Shown here: in pieces, positions 53,375 to 64,000 of the stretch
How the letters are laid out: each line of letters starts with the position of its first letter
How positions within the stretch are numbered: the first letter of the stretch is position 1
Source of the DNA: Lolium rigidum
Taxonomy: Eukaryota > Streptophyta > Magnoliopsida > Poales > Poaceae
DNA: 64,000 nucleotides
Assembly: GCF_022539505.1 (NCBI RefSeq)
Contig: NC_061508.1
Span: forward strand, 34,032,256 to 34,096,255
Direction: 5' to 3'
The notes under the pieces: generated by a model
Seen by the model: the letters and a program-made list of their open reading frames with translations, nothing else
Database searches by the model: none
What the model was told of the DNA's origin: nothing
Program-made: the position numbers and the translations under genes

Positions 53375-54714
53375 ACATGGTGTAAATTAGGATAAGACTT
53401 TGTTTCGCTGCAATTTAATTGGACAGATCGATGATGTTAGCAGTCAGTCCGTGGCTCTGACTCGTCTTACACTTGCAGACCCGAATCATTGGTCAACGTA
53501 ACTGCTCTTGTCAGTCTGTTTCATATTAGTTGTCACTCATATGGTATCAATTCTTTTGCTGAATCAGTGATAATTAATATGGAAATGAGAGAGTAGCTGA
53601 GAGGCCTTATGTCAGTGGGTGTATGACCGTGCGAGCGAAGAAGACTAACTACACAGAGCCACGGATCGGTCTCTGAAAAACTGTGACAGTAGTCCGTGAA
53701 CACAAAACAACGGGACCATCAATGCAGCTAAGCTAAGCAAATACGAGACGAGGAAAATTCAGAAACAAAAGCCAAAACGTATCACCTCGAGGTTTTACAC
53801 GTGACATATCCACCAGAAGCAGTTCAGTACTTGTAGACAAGAATCACAGCTAGGCTGGTACTAAAAGCCAATTCGTCCAATAGGAGAATGGCTAGTTGTA
53901 GCGGTATGCCGAAGCACTTCTTACAGCTTGTGATGCATGTTGCATGGCGCATACTGCAACCAGTCTTTGCGCCGAGGAGGTCAGGGAAACGTCGAGCAGC
54001 TGTAGTAGTACTTGCTAGTAGCAAACTCGGAATTCGTGCTGACTGGTTCTGAACAACTCATTCCAGCGACTGTATGAAGACTTAGCAAGCTACGTATGCA
54101 CGCAAATGCTCCTTTACGGAGTACCGTTGTACATGGAACTAGGCTGCAAATATCCGAGGAACGCAACCAACCCGCGATGTTTGACTTCATGTAATTTGCT
54201 CGCTTACTCGGTTGTCGCGAGATCTGCCTCAAAATATTCCTAATGCCTCTTATTTCTAGATACATGCCCGTGCAATCGATTGTGAACAGCATAACAGATA
54301 TCATGTAACACATGCCCAGATCGAGCATAGTTCTGCAGGAGAAAGATTTGTGATAATATATAGCCCGGAGTTGAAGGTGGTCGGTGAGACGCAATGTAGG
54401 ATGGAACTCAATAATGTAAGCTCCACGTCACGTGATATTTCAGAGTATGCCGAGGAGTTACCGCTGCAATATATGCCCACATTCGTGAAGAGTTGAGGCC
54501 TAGTAGTAACTTGTTTGCTTATTCAAAATTTCATTCTAGAACTTCAGTTGGTTGGACCTGCCGTCCATCAGTCCATGCATTTAATAAAACTAGCTAAGGG
54601 TATACCAATACATTTATATTGTAATATCACCCTAAGATATTAGGCCACCTTTCAAAACGTAGAATCGTGTAAACAGTCAATGATCAGACATAGTCTTTGC
54701 CGTCTTTGAAATCC
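53375..54714. other. Intergenic, no gene seen
   Basis: No conserved reading frame or terminal repeat noticed; the minus-strand ORF 54394-53981 has no recognised domain. Confidence 0.5.
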
Positions 54715-57045
54715 ACTGGCGGAGCTTGGTTTTGGCAAAACCGGGCCATGGCCCGCCCAGCCCTGGAGCGATTTTTTTTTATACCTATGCTGCATGTGTA
54801 AAGCCCATTAGCGGATTAGCCCACCACTTAGCTAGTCCAGTTCACATGAGAGGCCGAGAACGAGAAGGGAGAAGCACTTCGTTTCCGTTTCCAGACCGTC
54901 GTCATGTTCGTGAGCGGAGCGGAGCATCCCCAAAATTCCACATCCATGGAGGCATGGCCATGGCGCCAGTTCCGGTGACCGACACACCAAGAGGCGAAAA
55001 TAGCAGCGGCTGGACTGTTTATCCCAGCGCCCGACGACCGTCCCGATCATCAGGCAGAGCGACGGCAAGCTAACTAGGACGGCCAGGCCCCAAGCCACCA
55101 ACCCTAAGCTGAGGCAGCAGGCGCAAACGACAGGCCGGTAGGCGGCCAGACCGCCAGAGAGCTAGAGCGATCCGGCACAAGGTCCCCGCGCTTCTCAGAT
55201 TTTGCTTGCTTGCATTTTTGAGCTGATTGCCTGATTGGAGCGCACAGCACAACCGCACATCAGCACATGTGACGCTGCAGTCTGAAGGTAATTCACCTTC
55301 CCAATTCTCAAATCTCAATGCTTAATTCTCTCTCAGTACCAATTTTCATATAACAAGTTAAGAACTAAAGGTATTGTTTAACAATTTGTAATTGGTATTT
55401 GGTAACATGAATAATTTATAATTCGTTCCATTGTTGTCACTACTGTCTACTGATTGATGTTATAAATTGCAATTTAGGTATCTACCGGCTACCATGAGCA
55501 AAGCTAGTCTGAGAAGAATAGATCAGGTTTTTAATAGAAAAAGAGATGATGCAAATGAAATTGAGGAAGACCAGTCAGTACCAGCAGATCCACCACCCTT
55601 ACTCTTACTTGAATTACAGTAGCAGATTCCACACAATCAACATGAAGATCAGTCAAATGAAGTTGTTACGTTTCAAGGTATCGAACACTTGCAGCGAGAC
55701 CCGGGATTGCGCCCACAGATTTGGCAATATCCACCAGACCAGAGAGATAATGTGCGGCGGGCGTATTTGATGTTGGGTCCTATGCAACCCCATCTGCAGA
55801 TCTATGAATCTTCAGGTGAAAAAGGGCATAAACGGCGCTTCAAGTACAATTGGTTTGGTCAATTTCCCTCATGGCTTGAGTACTCGCAGGAAAAGCACCG
55901 TGCTTATTGTTTGTTTTGCTTTGTCTATGGAAAAAAGGAAAATACACGAGGTGGCTCTCATGTGTTTACGGTCAATGGGTTTGATAGTTGGAAGAGAGTG
56001 AATTCTGGAAAACATTGTGCATTTTTAACACATGTAGGTTCTGGACCATGCTCATCACACCAAAATGCAGTCGCAGATTGTCAAGCCTTGATGAATCAAA
56101 CATGCCACATTGAAAATGTGATAGCAGTGAAGGACAAGGAGAAAGTAGAAAGAAACCGTTTGCGGCTGGAAGTCTCAATTGCAGCTGTTAAGTGGCTCAC
56201 GTTGCAAGCTTGTGCATTTAGAGGACATGATGAGAGGCCTCAGTCAAGGAACAGAGGAAACTTTCTTGAAATAGTGGATCTTCTTGCAGAATTCAACCCG
56301 GAGATCGCCAAAGTGGTGAGGGGGAATGCTCCGTATAATTCAAAATACACATCACTAGAAATTCAGAAAGAGATCTTGAGTATGTTTGCATGTAAAATCA
56401 GGAAGCATATCCGGGATGAAATCGGGGATTCTAAGTTCTCTATTTTAGTGGATGAGACATGTGATGTGGAAAAGAGAGAGCAAATGGCGCTAGTTCTAAG
56501 ATTTGTTGATAAAGCTGGTATCTTGCAAGAGAGGTTCTTTGACTTGATACATGTAGCAAACACGAAATCTTTGACACTTAAAGATGAATTGAGCTCTGTT
56601 TTATCAAAGCATGGTTTTGATATTCAGAATCTTCGAGGACAAGGTTATGACGGGGCCAGCAACATGAGAGGTGACTTGAATGGACTGCAAGCTCTTTTCC
56701 TCCAAGAATGCCCATATGCTTATTATGTCCATCGTTATGCCCACCGCTTGCAACTTGCTCTAGTTGATGCTTCCAAAGAAGTTATTTCAGTTTCTCAATT
56801 TTTCCAAAAATTGATCTCTATCATTAACACCGTTGACTCCTCTTCAAAGTGCCATGACGAGCTCCATCAAGCCCAACTAGATGAACTAGAAATCGCAATT
56901 GCTAATGCTAGCGTTGAGACAGGTCAAGGGGCAAACCAAATCCGCTCTCTTAAGCGACCAGGAGACACAAAGTGCAGAATCTCTTAAATAGAGGCTAGGG
57001 AAAATCTAATACTATCATTCTGAAACACATGTTTAATTATTGTAA
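54715..57045 (+). mobile_element. hAT-superfamily transposon, 3' end lost
   Basis: The left part (TGGCGGAGCTTGGTTTTGGC, GGGCCATGGCCCGCCCAGCC) resembles the start of grass hAT elements with TTF-type transposases. The transposase gene follows, but its C-terminal dimerisation region and the right TIR are missing, so the element is truncated near 57000. Confidence 0.6.
55494..56987 (+). pseudogene. hAT transposase (TTF-type zinc finger, DUF4371), truncated
   Basis: ATG at 55494 (MSKASLRRIDQVFNRKRDDA), after a 5' leader with a probable intron ending ATTTAG at 55476. An in-frame TAG at 55620-55622 interrupts residue 43; the frame then runs on to 56987. The TTF/BED-like zinc region is FKYNWFGQFPSWLEYS and AYCLFCFVYGK. 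Next come the DUF4371 core (NRGNFLEIVDLLAEFNP, YTSLEIQKEIL) and the catalytic-Asp contexts ILVDETCDVEKREQ and GYDGASNMRG, then YVHRYAHRLQLALVDAS. The last recognisable block is RSLKRPGDTK, where an active protein would continue for about 200 residues to the hAT dimerisation domain. Dead copy. Confidence 0.88.
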
Positions 57046-57419
57046 AACACACTAGTATCGAAACATTTCCAGAAGTACAACCACGAAGGCCAAGAAGTAC
57101 AAGGACATGTCACGAGAAGTTCAGATGCGCGTGGTTGTGATGCACATTTTGTGTGGTGAAAATTATAGCTCTCTTTTACTGAACACTTTCATGAAACCGC
57201 ACCAAGAAGTACAACAACATTTCCCGATAAGTACAAGTTCACGTCGAGGGAAGTTCGGTGCTCTGTTTTTACGGGGCGAAAATCTATTGTCCAAATCTCA
57301 CCGATTTGATCACAAACCACTTCAATCATTGTCACCAAAAGCTTTATATGATAGAGTATATGTCTAATTTTATTACCTACAACATTTTACAACAAATAAA
57401 TGGATCTAATCCATCAAAT

Positions 57420-58110
57420 TCAAACCGTTATCCAACAAAATATACCGGAAACATGATTTCAAAACTAAAATTACTTTTAAACCGTTCGGATTTGGCAAAA
57501 ATGGTAGATACAAAAAAGATGCGCCATTTTGACACCTTTCTAACCGTATATCATTTGCGTTGTTTAAATATACCGCATGGAAATCGCGGGGAAAATCATT
57601 CGGTGCCCGTCACATAAAACGGGCGGACAGTAATTCGAGTTATTCTCTTAAACTGTAAGGAATTAGAGAAAACAATTAGAATAAGAAAGTTGCGCCTAGT
57701 CCATAGCTTTCCAACGCCATATCATTCGCATCATTCCGACATACGGTTGAAACAAATCATCCAAATTACTGTCCGCTCGTTTTTTGAGTACGTCCGAATT
57801 TCGGTATTTTCAAAATTGTTCAAACACTGTGAGGATTTCGAAACAACGTAAAACATGAAAACGTTGCGCAATTTCATTATCTTTCCAACGGTATATCGTT
57901 TGAACATTTTCGATAAGCGATTCAAAAATCGAACTAAAAGTTCATTTTCTGGCCACATAGAAGCGTTTTCGTATTTTTAAAATTAAATTTAAACCGTAAA
58001 AAATCTGTGAAAAGTGTGAACATGAAAATGTTGCGGTTTTTTATTATCTATCCAACGGTATATCATTTGCATAGTTCCGACAAATGGTTGAGAAACTCGA
58101 GGTATAATCA
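57420..58110. repeat. Degenerate tandem repeat of about 168 bp, four copies
   Basis: TTTCCAACG(G/C)(T/C)ATATC(A/G)TT(T/C)G(C/A) recurs near 57540, 57707, 57883 and 58046, each preceded by a GTTGCG(C/G) block and followed by CCGACA...GGTTGA. 57046-57420 before it has AAGTACAA-rich sequence. Non-coding. Confidence 0.6.
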
Positions 58111-58199
58111 GTACCTCTGAAGAAAACGGGAAGTTCAGGTAAGTTCGACAGAAAGTTGAACCCTGTTATCCGGGAAATACAACCTTGTGTCCAGGAAAG

Positions 58200-59300
58200 T
58201 ACAAGTCGGTGCTCAGAATATTATTCTGCAACCGGTTGCAGAATAGCGCCACAGAATTCTCACATTTCTATAATGCATCCACACAATATGCGCCACAAAA
58301 TTCTTAAAAATCAAAAAAAGTAAAAAGAAAATAGAAATAAAATAAAAAATTGAATAATTTGGAAAAAAACAAATATTTGAACCTTTTGACCATCAAATCA
58401 CACTGCGAATATAAATCAAATGACATAAAAATGATGACTTCTCACTAGGTCACCCGTCCTCAAACTCCTCCAACCTATCCACGCTTAACTTTTGAGTTTT
58501 ATTTGATTGAGCAACCATTATACCACTAAAGTTCTTATCAATATTAGTATCATATCAACCATCTTAAAGCTTGTTTGTGTATAATGTGTGTAGTTTATGT
58601 GTGGTATGTATATATATGTGCGTTTAGGTGTGTTTTAAAATTTATCAAAAAAACCAAAAACTTCAAAATTTTCAAAAGGAAATTCAAAAATTTACAAATT
58701 TCAAAAAATGCAAAAATTAATTTTTTTAGGAATTCTATATTTTTTGAAAATTTCAAAGAAACTAAATGTTTTCAAAAAAATCTTTAATTTTAAAAAAATG
58801 GAAAATAATCTAAAAAAAATTGAAAATTTGAAAAAAGTATAAAATTTAAAAATAAAAAGTTCATTTCAAAAAACACTATAAGGTCAGAAAATATGAAAAT
58901 ATTAAATATTAAAAATATCATATTTTGAAATTTCAAAAAGAACTAATTTAAAAAAATCAAAAAAATCCTAGAAGTTCAAAAATTTGTAAAGATTCTAACA
59001 ACTAAAATTTTAAAAAAAATATTAAAAAATCTAGAATTTAATAATCTAAAGAAAATCTGTGGCGCGGATTGTGTATTTCTGTGGGGCATATCAATATGCG
59101 TCACATAAATATGCATTTGTGTGGCGCATATAGCAATATGCGCCACAGAAATACACATTTTTGTGGCGCTTATGGTTTGCATGCGTCACAGAATTCCAAC
59201 AATTTTGTGGAGCATATGGTTTGCATGAGGCACAGAAATATTTTTGTGGAGCACACTTTTTTAAATGTGCCACAAAATCCATTTATATTTCCTACTAGTG
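58200..59300 (-). mobile_element. CACTA element, one end (CACTAGTAGG type)
   Basis: The right border reads CCTACTAGTG at 59291-59300, the inverse of a CACTAGTAGG terminus. Inside it, short modules TGTGGCGCATAT...GCCACAGAAATA repeat in both orientations (59050-59280 and again near 58230-58300), the usual subterminal signature. 58310-59040 is A/T homopolymer-rich. The other end was not identified. Confidence 0.6.
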
Positions 59301-59654
59301 AACGATCACCCGCAAACAGATGTCCCGCAGACTTGTTAGTTTGAGCGCATTCTCACCCCAAACTTAGGACAACCCATGTGTTCGCGGTCCTGGCTTGGGC
59401 CTTATATCCAGGCACACAACTACCCAACCCAACTCCCACCCCTGCTGCCACATCGCCACCGCTGCCAGCAATAGGCGATTCGGCCACCAATTTCGGCTGC
59501 ATATCATAGCAGGACGTGCATGGGCCTGGGTGGCCTCGGCTCTGCGGTAGAGGTCTACGCCCTGGTCGCCGCACCTTGTGGTTCGCGCGACCCGCAGCCT
59601 ACCAATTCGCTCGCCTTTCGACAATGTAATTTGCAAGCCCCGCAATCCACTTTT
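59301..59654. other. Probable 5' piece of a PIF/Harbinger element
   Basis: The start ACCCGCAAACAGATGTCCCG resembles the GTCCG/CAAACGGAC-rich terminal regions of grass Harbinger elements such as the one ending at 62277. GC-rich, no complete gene. It is probably the left part of that element, separated from the transposase by the copia LTR insertion. Confidence 0.4.
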
Positions 59655-61201
59655 TGATGGGTTCGTTGCATGGAAAACAAAAAAAATTCTACCGTGAACA
59701 TGAACAAAAACCAAGATCCAATCTAGGAAAAAGCAAGATCTAATCTACAAGATCGAAGCAACGAGATGTATGTGAGACTAACCCTCAAAGATTCCAAAGC
59801 CTACGAGATTAGATCTCGTTGTTGATGTAGTCGATCGTCATGTGCTGCAATCAGCACTTCCGTACTCGGCCGTGCGTACGGTGTCGATGAAGCCCGTCCT
59901 CTCCCCGTTCCAGCGGGCAGCGGAGGTGTGGTAGATCCCCTCGGATCCCAACAGCACGACGGCATGGTGGTGATGGTGGAGGAGAAAAGCTGCAGGGCTT
60001 CGCCAAGCTGGAGCAGACTAGCGGTGGAGGAGAGAGGGGGGCTGCCAGATTTATGCTGAAGGATGGCTGCGCCCCCTCCCATCTTTATATAGGGGGGAGG
60101 TCGGTTGGGGTGGCCCCTGCTCCCCAGACCCATCTAGGACCGGCGGCCAAGTGGTGGACCCCCCAAAACCTTCTAGAACCTTCCCGATCTTCCACCGGAA
60201 AAATCCCGAACTTTTCTGAAACCTAGAAATCAACTTCCCTTATATGAATCTTATTCTCCGGACCATTCCGGACCTCCTCGTGATGTCCTGGATCCCATCC
60301 GAGACTCCGAACAAACTTCGGTCTCCATCTCATATTCCGAATCTACTTATGCGACATCGAACCTTAAGCGCGTCACCCTACGGTTCGTGAACTATGGGGA
60401 CATGATCGAGACTCCTCTCCGACCAATAACCAATAGCGGGACCTGAGATCCATAATGGCTCCCACACATTCAGCGATAACTTAGTGATCGATTGAACCAT
60501 TAACATACAATACCGATTCCCTTTGTCACGCGATATTTTACTTGCCCGAGGTTCGATCATCGGTATCTCCATACCTAGTTCAACCTCGGTACCGACAAGT
60601 AATCTTTACTCGTACCGTGGTATGTCATCTCTTGTGACCTATTCACATGCTTGCAAGCTAATTAGACGATATTCCACCAAGAGGGCCCAGAGTATATCTA
60701 TCCGTCATCGGGATGGACAAATCCCACTCTTGATCCATATTCCTCAACTCATACTTTCTGAATACTTAATCCCATCTTTATAACCACCCATTTACGCAGT
60801 AGCGTTTGATGTAATCAAAGTACCCTTCCGGTATAAGAGATTTACATGAGCTCATGGTCAAAGGACTAGGTTACTATGTATCTGAAAGCTTATAGCAAGT
60901 TGAACTTGATGACTTGATCTCATGATATGATTACTATGGGTGTATGTCCATCACATCATTCACCTAATGATATGATCTTGTTATTAATAACATCCAATGT
61001 TCATGATCAGGAAACCATGATCATCTATTAAGCAACAAGCTAGTTAAACGAGAGGCTTACTAGGGACTCTGGTTGTTTACACAACACACATGTATTAATG
61101 TTTCCGGTTAATACAATTATAGCATAGAGTAAACATTTATCAAGAACACTAAGATATAACAATAACTACTTTATTATTACCTCTCGGGCATATCTCCAAC
61201 A
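59655..61201 (-). mobile_element. Ty1/copia solo LTR (BARE/Angela-like), 1547 bp
   Basis: The minus strand starts TGTTGGAGATATGCCCGAGA (61201) and ends GCAACGAACCCATCA (59655). The 5-bp TSD CTTTT flanks it exactly (59650-59654 and 61202-61206). No internal domain, so it is the product of LTR-LTR recombination. Homologous to 34553-35522. Confidence 0.88.
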
Positions 61202-61263
61202 CTTTTTTCAGCTCATACATATGAAAATCATTGCCCATAGTGTGTTCTGTACTATCGTAAATC

Positions 61264-62100
61264 ATGGTTGATAGTTTTGATGATTTTTTATACAACCATG
61301 TCATCAACACATCGTCGAACGAGTCTGATGATGATAGTGAGATCCTAAAGGTTGTGACTCTTCTCGTCCATGAGCATGAAAAGAACCAAGTACAAAGGAC
61401 CAGGGGCTCAGTCAAGAGGCGAGCCGCAGTGAGGAAGGACCGCAAGCATGAAGCCTACCATGATCAACTCTGGCGGGACTACTTTCATCGGAATGATCCC
61501 TTGTCCAAGGAACTTCTTTTCCGGCGACTTTTTAGATGTCGATGAATATTTTCTTGAAAATTATGCACAGAGTGAGAACTTATGATGACTAATTGCACCT
61601 GAAGAAGGATGCCACGGGTAAGCTTGGATTCACTTCTTACCAGAAATGCATTGAGGTTGTGAGGATGCTCGTGTATGGAGTTGCTAGTGATCTAGTGGAT
61701 GAGTACAGAATGTACAGGTTATGCAAAGAAGTAGTTCATGTGTTTGCAGAAGAATACTTCAGGGAACCAAATGTTGCGGACACTGCGCCCCGACTGTTGT
61801 CAATCAATTAGTCAAGAAGATCGCAGGTATGCTTGGAAGCATAGATTGCATGCGCTGGAATGGAAGGACTGACCGTTTGTATGGCAGGGGCAATACCATG
61901 GCCATGCTGAAGGATGGATAGTCATACTTGATGCTGTTACATCAGCAGATCCCTAGATGTGGCACTCTTTTTTCGGCACGGCAGGCTCTCACAATGATAT
62001 GAGTGTGCTTTAGCGGTCTACGGTGTTCTCTCGACTTGCGGAAGATAATGCTCCTATGGTCAACTATGAGATCAATGCCACAATTATGGTTGGGTAGTTG
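61264..62100 (+). pseudogene. PIF/Harbinger transposase (DDE_Tnp4 type), decayed
   Basis: The N-terminal part MVDSFDDFLYNHV...DYFHRNDPLSKELLFRRLFRCR is the typical opening of grass PIF transposases (F-R-R-x-F/Y-R). The frame is lost near 61545. Then KLGFTSYQKCIEVVRMLVYG, YRMYRLCKEVVHVFAEEYF, the first catalytic Asp in GMLGSIDCMRWNG, and AVTSADP-stop-MWHSFFGTAGSHNDMSVL, which holds the second catalytic Asp (HND). The last recognisable block is FSRLAEDNAPMVNYEIN at about 62070. The third catalytic residue (Glu) region is missing; instead 33 bp homologous to the neighbouring subtilase gene follow (62084-62116). Frames change near 61545, 61810, 61920. Confidence 0.85.
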
Positions 62101-62116
62101 AGTTGCGCTTTGGTGA
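62084..62116 (+). repeat. 33-bp segment shared with the subtilase gene
   Basis: Matches 63625-63657 at 31 of 33 positions, same strand (TTATGGTTGGGTA...GAGTTGCGCTT). In the subtilase it encodes TEAQLNYPTIT on the minus strand. Confidence 0.85.
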
Positions 62117-62277
62117 AAATTAGCCTAAAATTACGTGGCCACAGACCAAATCAGGGCGTCATTGGGTTCGATGTCACCCGCACACGGACATGGGCTCAAC
62201 GGATCCGTGCGCCGCCGCAAACGGACCAAAACAGATAGCTTCGGTGTCCGAAATGTGGACCTTCATTGGAGATGCAC
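62117..62277. mobile_element. Right terminal region of the PIF/Harbinger element
   Basis: Contains CACCCGCACACGGACATGGG, CCGCAAACGGACC and ends TTCATTGGAGATGCAC followed by TTA, the usual Harbinger end and target trinucleotide. The matching left end was not identified. Confidence 0.6.
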
Positions 62278-62280
62278 TTA

Positions 62281-63283
62281 GTCTTATCATAAATGGGGCA
62301 AGACATTAAAACTCAGAAGTAAAAGATAAGATTGAATAGTCCAGGTCTAATTTTGCAGAGGCTAGGGATTTTAACCTCGTTTTTGAAAAAGGAAGTCCAA
62401 ATCTAAATCAATAAATCTTATGGGGATGCAAAGAATGTCAATAATACAGTGTCCTTATTCATGAATGATGGAGATTACGTAATTGGTATTGAGTTTCTAA
62501 GGGACTGAATACGGAATCAGGACAATACTTTTGTCCATTTAGTTTAATTGTTCAATTGCTAGGATAAGTACATAGGCCCGGGCTATTCCACCTTATAGTA
62601 AAAATAGTATAATTACACAGAATTGCTAAGTTTCAGCTAGCTAAGACGTAGAATGTTTCAGTCCCGTGCTTATGCGTTGGATTTTGTTTTTGCTTGAAGA
62701 TTCATGTTTGCTTATGTTTGTACTTTTTTATTTAGACCCGCGTTGAAACAAGCCGACTTAATTCGACTCAGACATAAGTTAAGTCCCAATCGACTGTGGT
62801 TAGAGACACCCATAATTATAACAGAATAGAACGATTTGAGAGGTTAATTTCTGATTGCCCATAGCAGACACAATAGTAGTGTCAGAATTTTAGACTTGCT
62901 TTTACTATTTATCATCTCTCTCTGTTTTTAAGGAACAAATACTCTGTATTTCTTATCTGGCGAAGAGCTAGAGATGTTCCATCGGTTTAAAACTGCAGAA
63001 TGTAAGAAATATGGAAATTTCCATCAGTTTTCAGTTGGCAGTTTACACCCACGCGAACCTCGCTATAACTCTTTTCGCTGTTCTTAATGAAATGATGAGC
63101 AATCCCTACGGTACTTCAGAAAACCCTCAACTTAAAGAAGGTACTCGGCTCGTGTTCGAACCCATTTATCCCAAGAAAACACAACCATAAATGTACTGAG
63201 ACGATCCAAGTTTTGTGCCATGAGCTTGGTTTATGTGCCACAATAATAACAACGAGAGAATGAATTAAACACATGGATCGATC
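62281..63283. other. Intergenic; 3' flank of the subtilase gene
   Basis: AT-rich sequence with no gene seen; its right end should contain the subtilase 3' UTR. Confidence 0.55.
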
Positions 63284-64000
63284 TCAATGCACGGACGTCC
63301 TGCCTGGTGGTGAAGCAGCGGGAGGAGGGCTGCCGCGCCTGCCGATCCCGACTATGGCAACGACCGGGCTCCGCACGACGTGCTTCTCCGACACCCAGCT
63401 CAGGCTTCCCTCTGCGGTGAGCTCTTCTTCGGTCACGCCGTGGCCGCTCACCGACACGCTGAACGTCTTCTTCTCTCCAACCTTGGAGAAGGACAGCGTC
63501 TCCGGTGAGACATGGACCGCCAATGTCGTTGGTGCTTCCACCTTGGCAGTGTAGGTCGATTCCGCCGGGCCGACGTTTGTCACCGTCCTGTTGACAATGA
63601 ACGGTGTTGGCCTCAGCGGCACGGTTATGGTTGGGTAATTGAGTTGCGCTTCGGTGATCTTGGGCAGGTCGCCACAGGGCAAGCTCGAGTCCAGCAGACT
63701 GGCTGACTTGGCGTCGGTGCTTTCGAGCCAGCAGATGTAGCTGGCGAACTCGTTGGCGGTGATGTCGTACACAAGGCCAGGGTCAGCAGCTCTCGTCGGA
63801 TTGACATGGCCAGCGCCTCTTGCGCACGCATTGGCTTTCCCGTGCTGCTCGTCCAAGATCGGGCCACCAGTGTTGTCGACGACATCGGAGGTCGTCAGGA
63901 TGGCAGACTTGATGGCGGCCGGAGACCAATCAGGATGCAAGCTCTTGACGAGAGCCACAACGCCACTGATGTGCGGCGTCGCCATGGATGTGCCGGATAT
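63284..64000 (-). CDS. Subtilisin-like serine protease, C-terminal part (partial)
   Basis: Open on the minus strand from the window edge to a TGA at 63284. It begins ISGTSMATPHISGVVALVKS, which holds the catalytic Ser of the S8 family in GTSMATPH, and continues with the conserved helix HPDWSPAAIKSAILTTSD. The GAGHVNPTRAADPGLVYDIT motif of plant subtilases follows, then the fibronectin III-like domain (LNYPTITV, RTVTNVGPAESTY, VHVSPETLSFSKVGEKKTF). It ends in an unusual Gly/Pro/Ser tail after VVAIVGIGRRGSPPPAA. Plant subtilases are secreted and act on extracellular or hormone-precursor proteins; the substrate here is unknown. The N-terminal two thirds, including Asp and His of the triad, lie outside the window. 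Frame intact in the visible part. Confidence 0.93.
   Translation of the reverse strand: MSGTSMATPHISGVVALVKSLHPDWSPAAIKSAILTTSDVVDNTGGPILDEQHGKANACARGAGHVNPTRAADPGLVYDITANEFASYICWLESTDAKSASLLDSSLPCGDLPKITEAQLNYPTITVPLRPTPFIVNRTVTNVGPAESTYTAKVEAPTTLAVHVSPETLSFSKVGEKKTFSVSVSGHGVTEEELTAEGSLSWVSEKHVVRSPVVAIVGIGRRGSPPPAASPPGRTSVH

Noticed and set aside
57050..57062. CACTAGTATCG as left end of the CACTA element ending at 59300
   Set aside because: Only eight terminal bases match, the neighbouring 3-mers (ACA and AAC) are not a TSD, and the interior does not look subterminal.

Overview
This is nuclear DNA from a grass, most likely a Pooideae/Triticeae-type cereal relative. The evidence is a copia LTR of the BARE/Angela type (TGTTGGAGATATGCCC start), a gypsy element whose LTR starts TGATACGTCTCCGACG on the coding strand, Stowaway and Tourist MITEs, CACTA termini (CACTACAAG and CACTAGTAGG), a MuDR-type MULE, PIF/Harbinger elements and split plant introns. 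It is an assembly product with two 100-N placeholders (23156-23255 and 34291-34390). No RNA genes or CRISPR arrays are visible.

Only three host genes look intact or near intact. (1) 13803-15689 (+) is a six-exon HAD phosphatase of the 5'(3')-deoxyribonucleotidase (NT5C-like) family. (2) 16686-17081 (-) is a STIG1-like secreted cysteine-rich protein, convergent with gene 1. (3) 63284-64000 (-) is the C-terminal part of a subtilisin-like protease that runs off the window.

Layout. 1-415: LINE remnant. 1361-4550: possible TA-flanked element holding a Helitron-like insertion (1920-4390) with a Stowaway MITE and gene fragments. 4563-12106: complete MuDR-class MULE with 96-97-bp TIRs, 9-bp TSD, a decayed transposase, a convergent coiled-coil/TM reading frame and several minisatellites. 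13.1-18.7 kb: gene island, with a 1461-bp PIF/Harbinger-like element inserted in the TATA box of the STIG1 gene. 19.9-23.2 kb: LINE. 23.3-26.8 kb: LTR piece and CACTA 3' part. 26.8-29.6 kb: gypsy gag copy A. 30.2-31.6 kb: second copy of the Harbinger-like element. 32.9-33.2 kb: LINE scrap. 34.4-35.5 kb: copia LTR. 35.5-40.9 kb: gypsy copy B. 41.5-49.2 kb: complete non-autonomous gypsy element. 49.5-51.6 kb: element with a Myb/SANT gene. 53.1-53.4 kb: Tourist MITE. 54.7-57.0 kb: hAT. 58.2-59.3 kb: CACTA end. 59.7-61.2 kb: copia solo LTR. 61.2-62.3 kb: PIF transposase. 63.3 kb to end: subtilase.

The most interesting unit is a short Harbinger-like transposon present twice (17192-18652 and 30158-31616, each with its own 3-bp TSD). 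Instead of transposase it carries its own TATA box, telo-box-like 5' leader and a gene for a GR-rich plus B3-type DNA-binding protein. One copy landed exactly in the TATATAA of the STIG1 promoter in the same transcriptional sense. Functional claims about these elements are inferences from sequence only.
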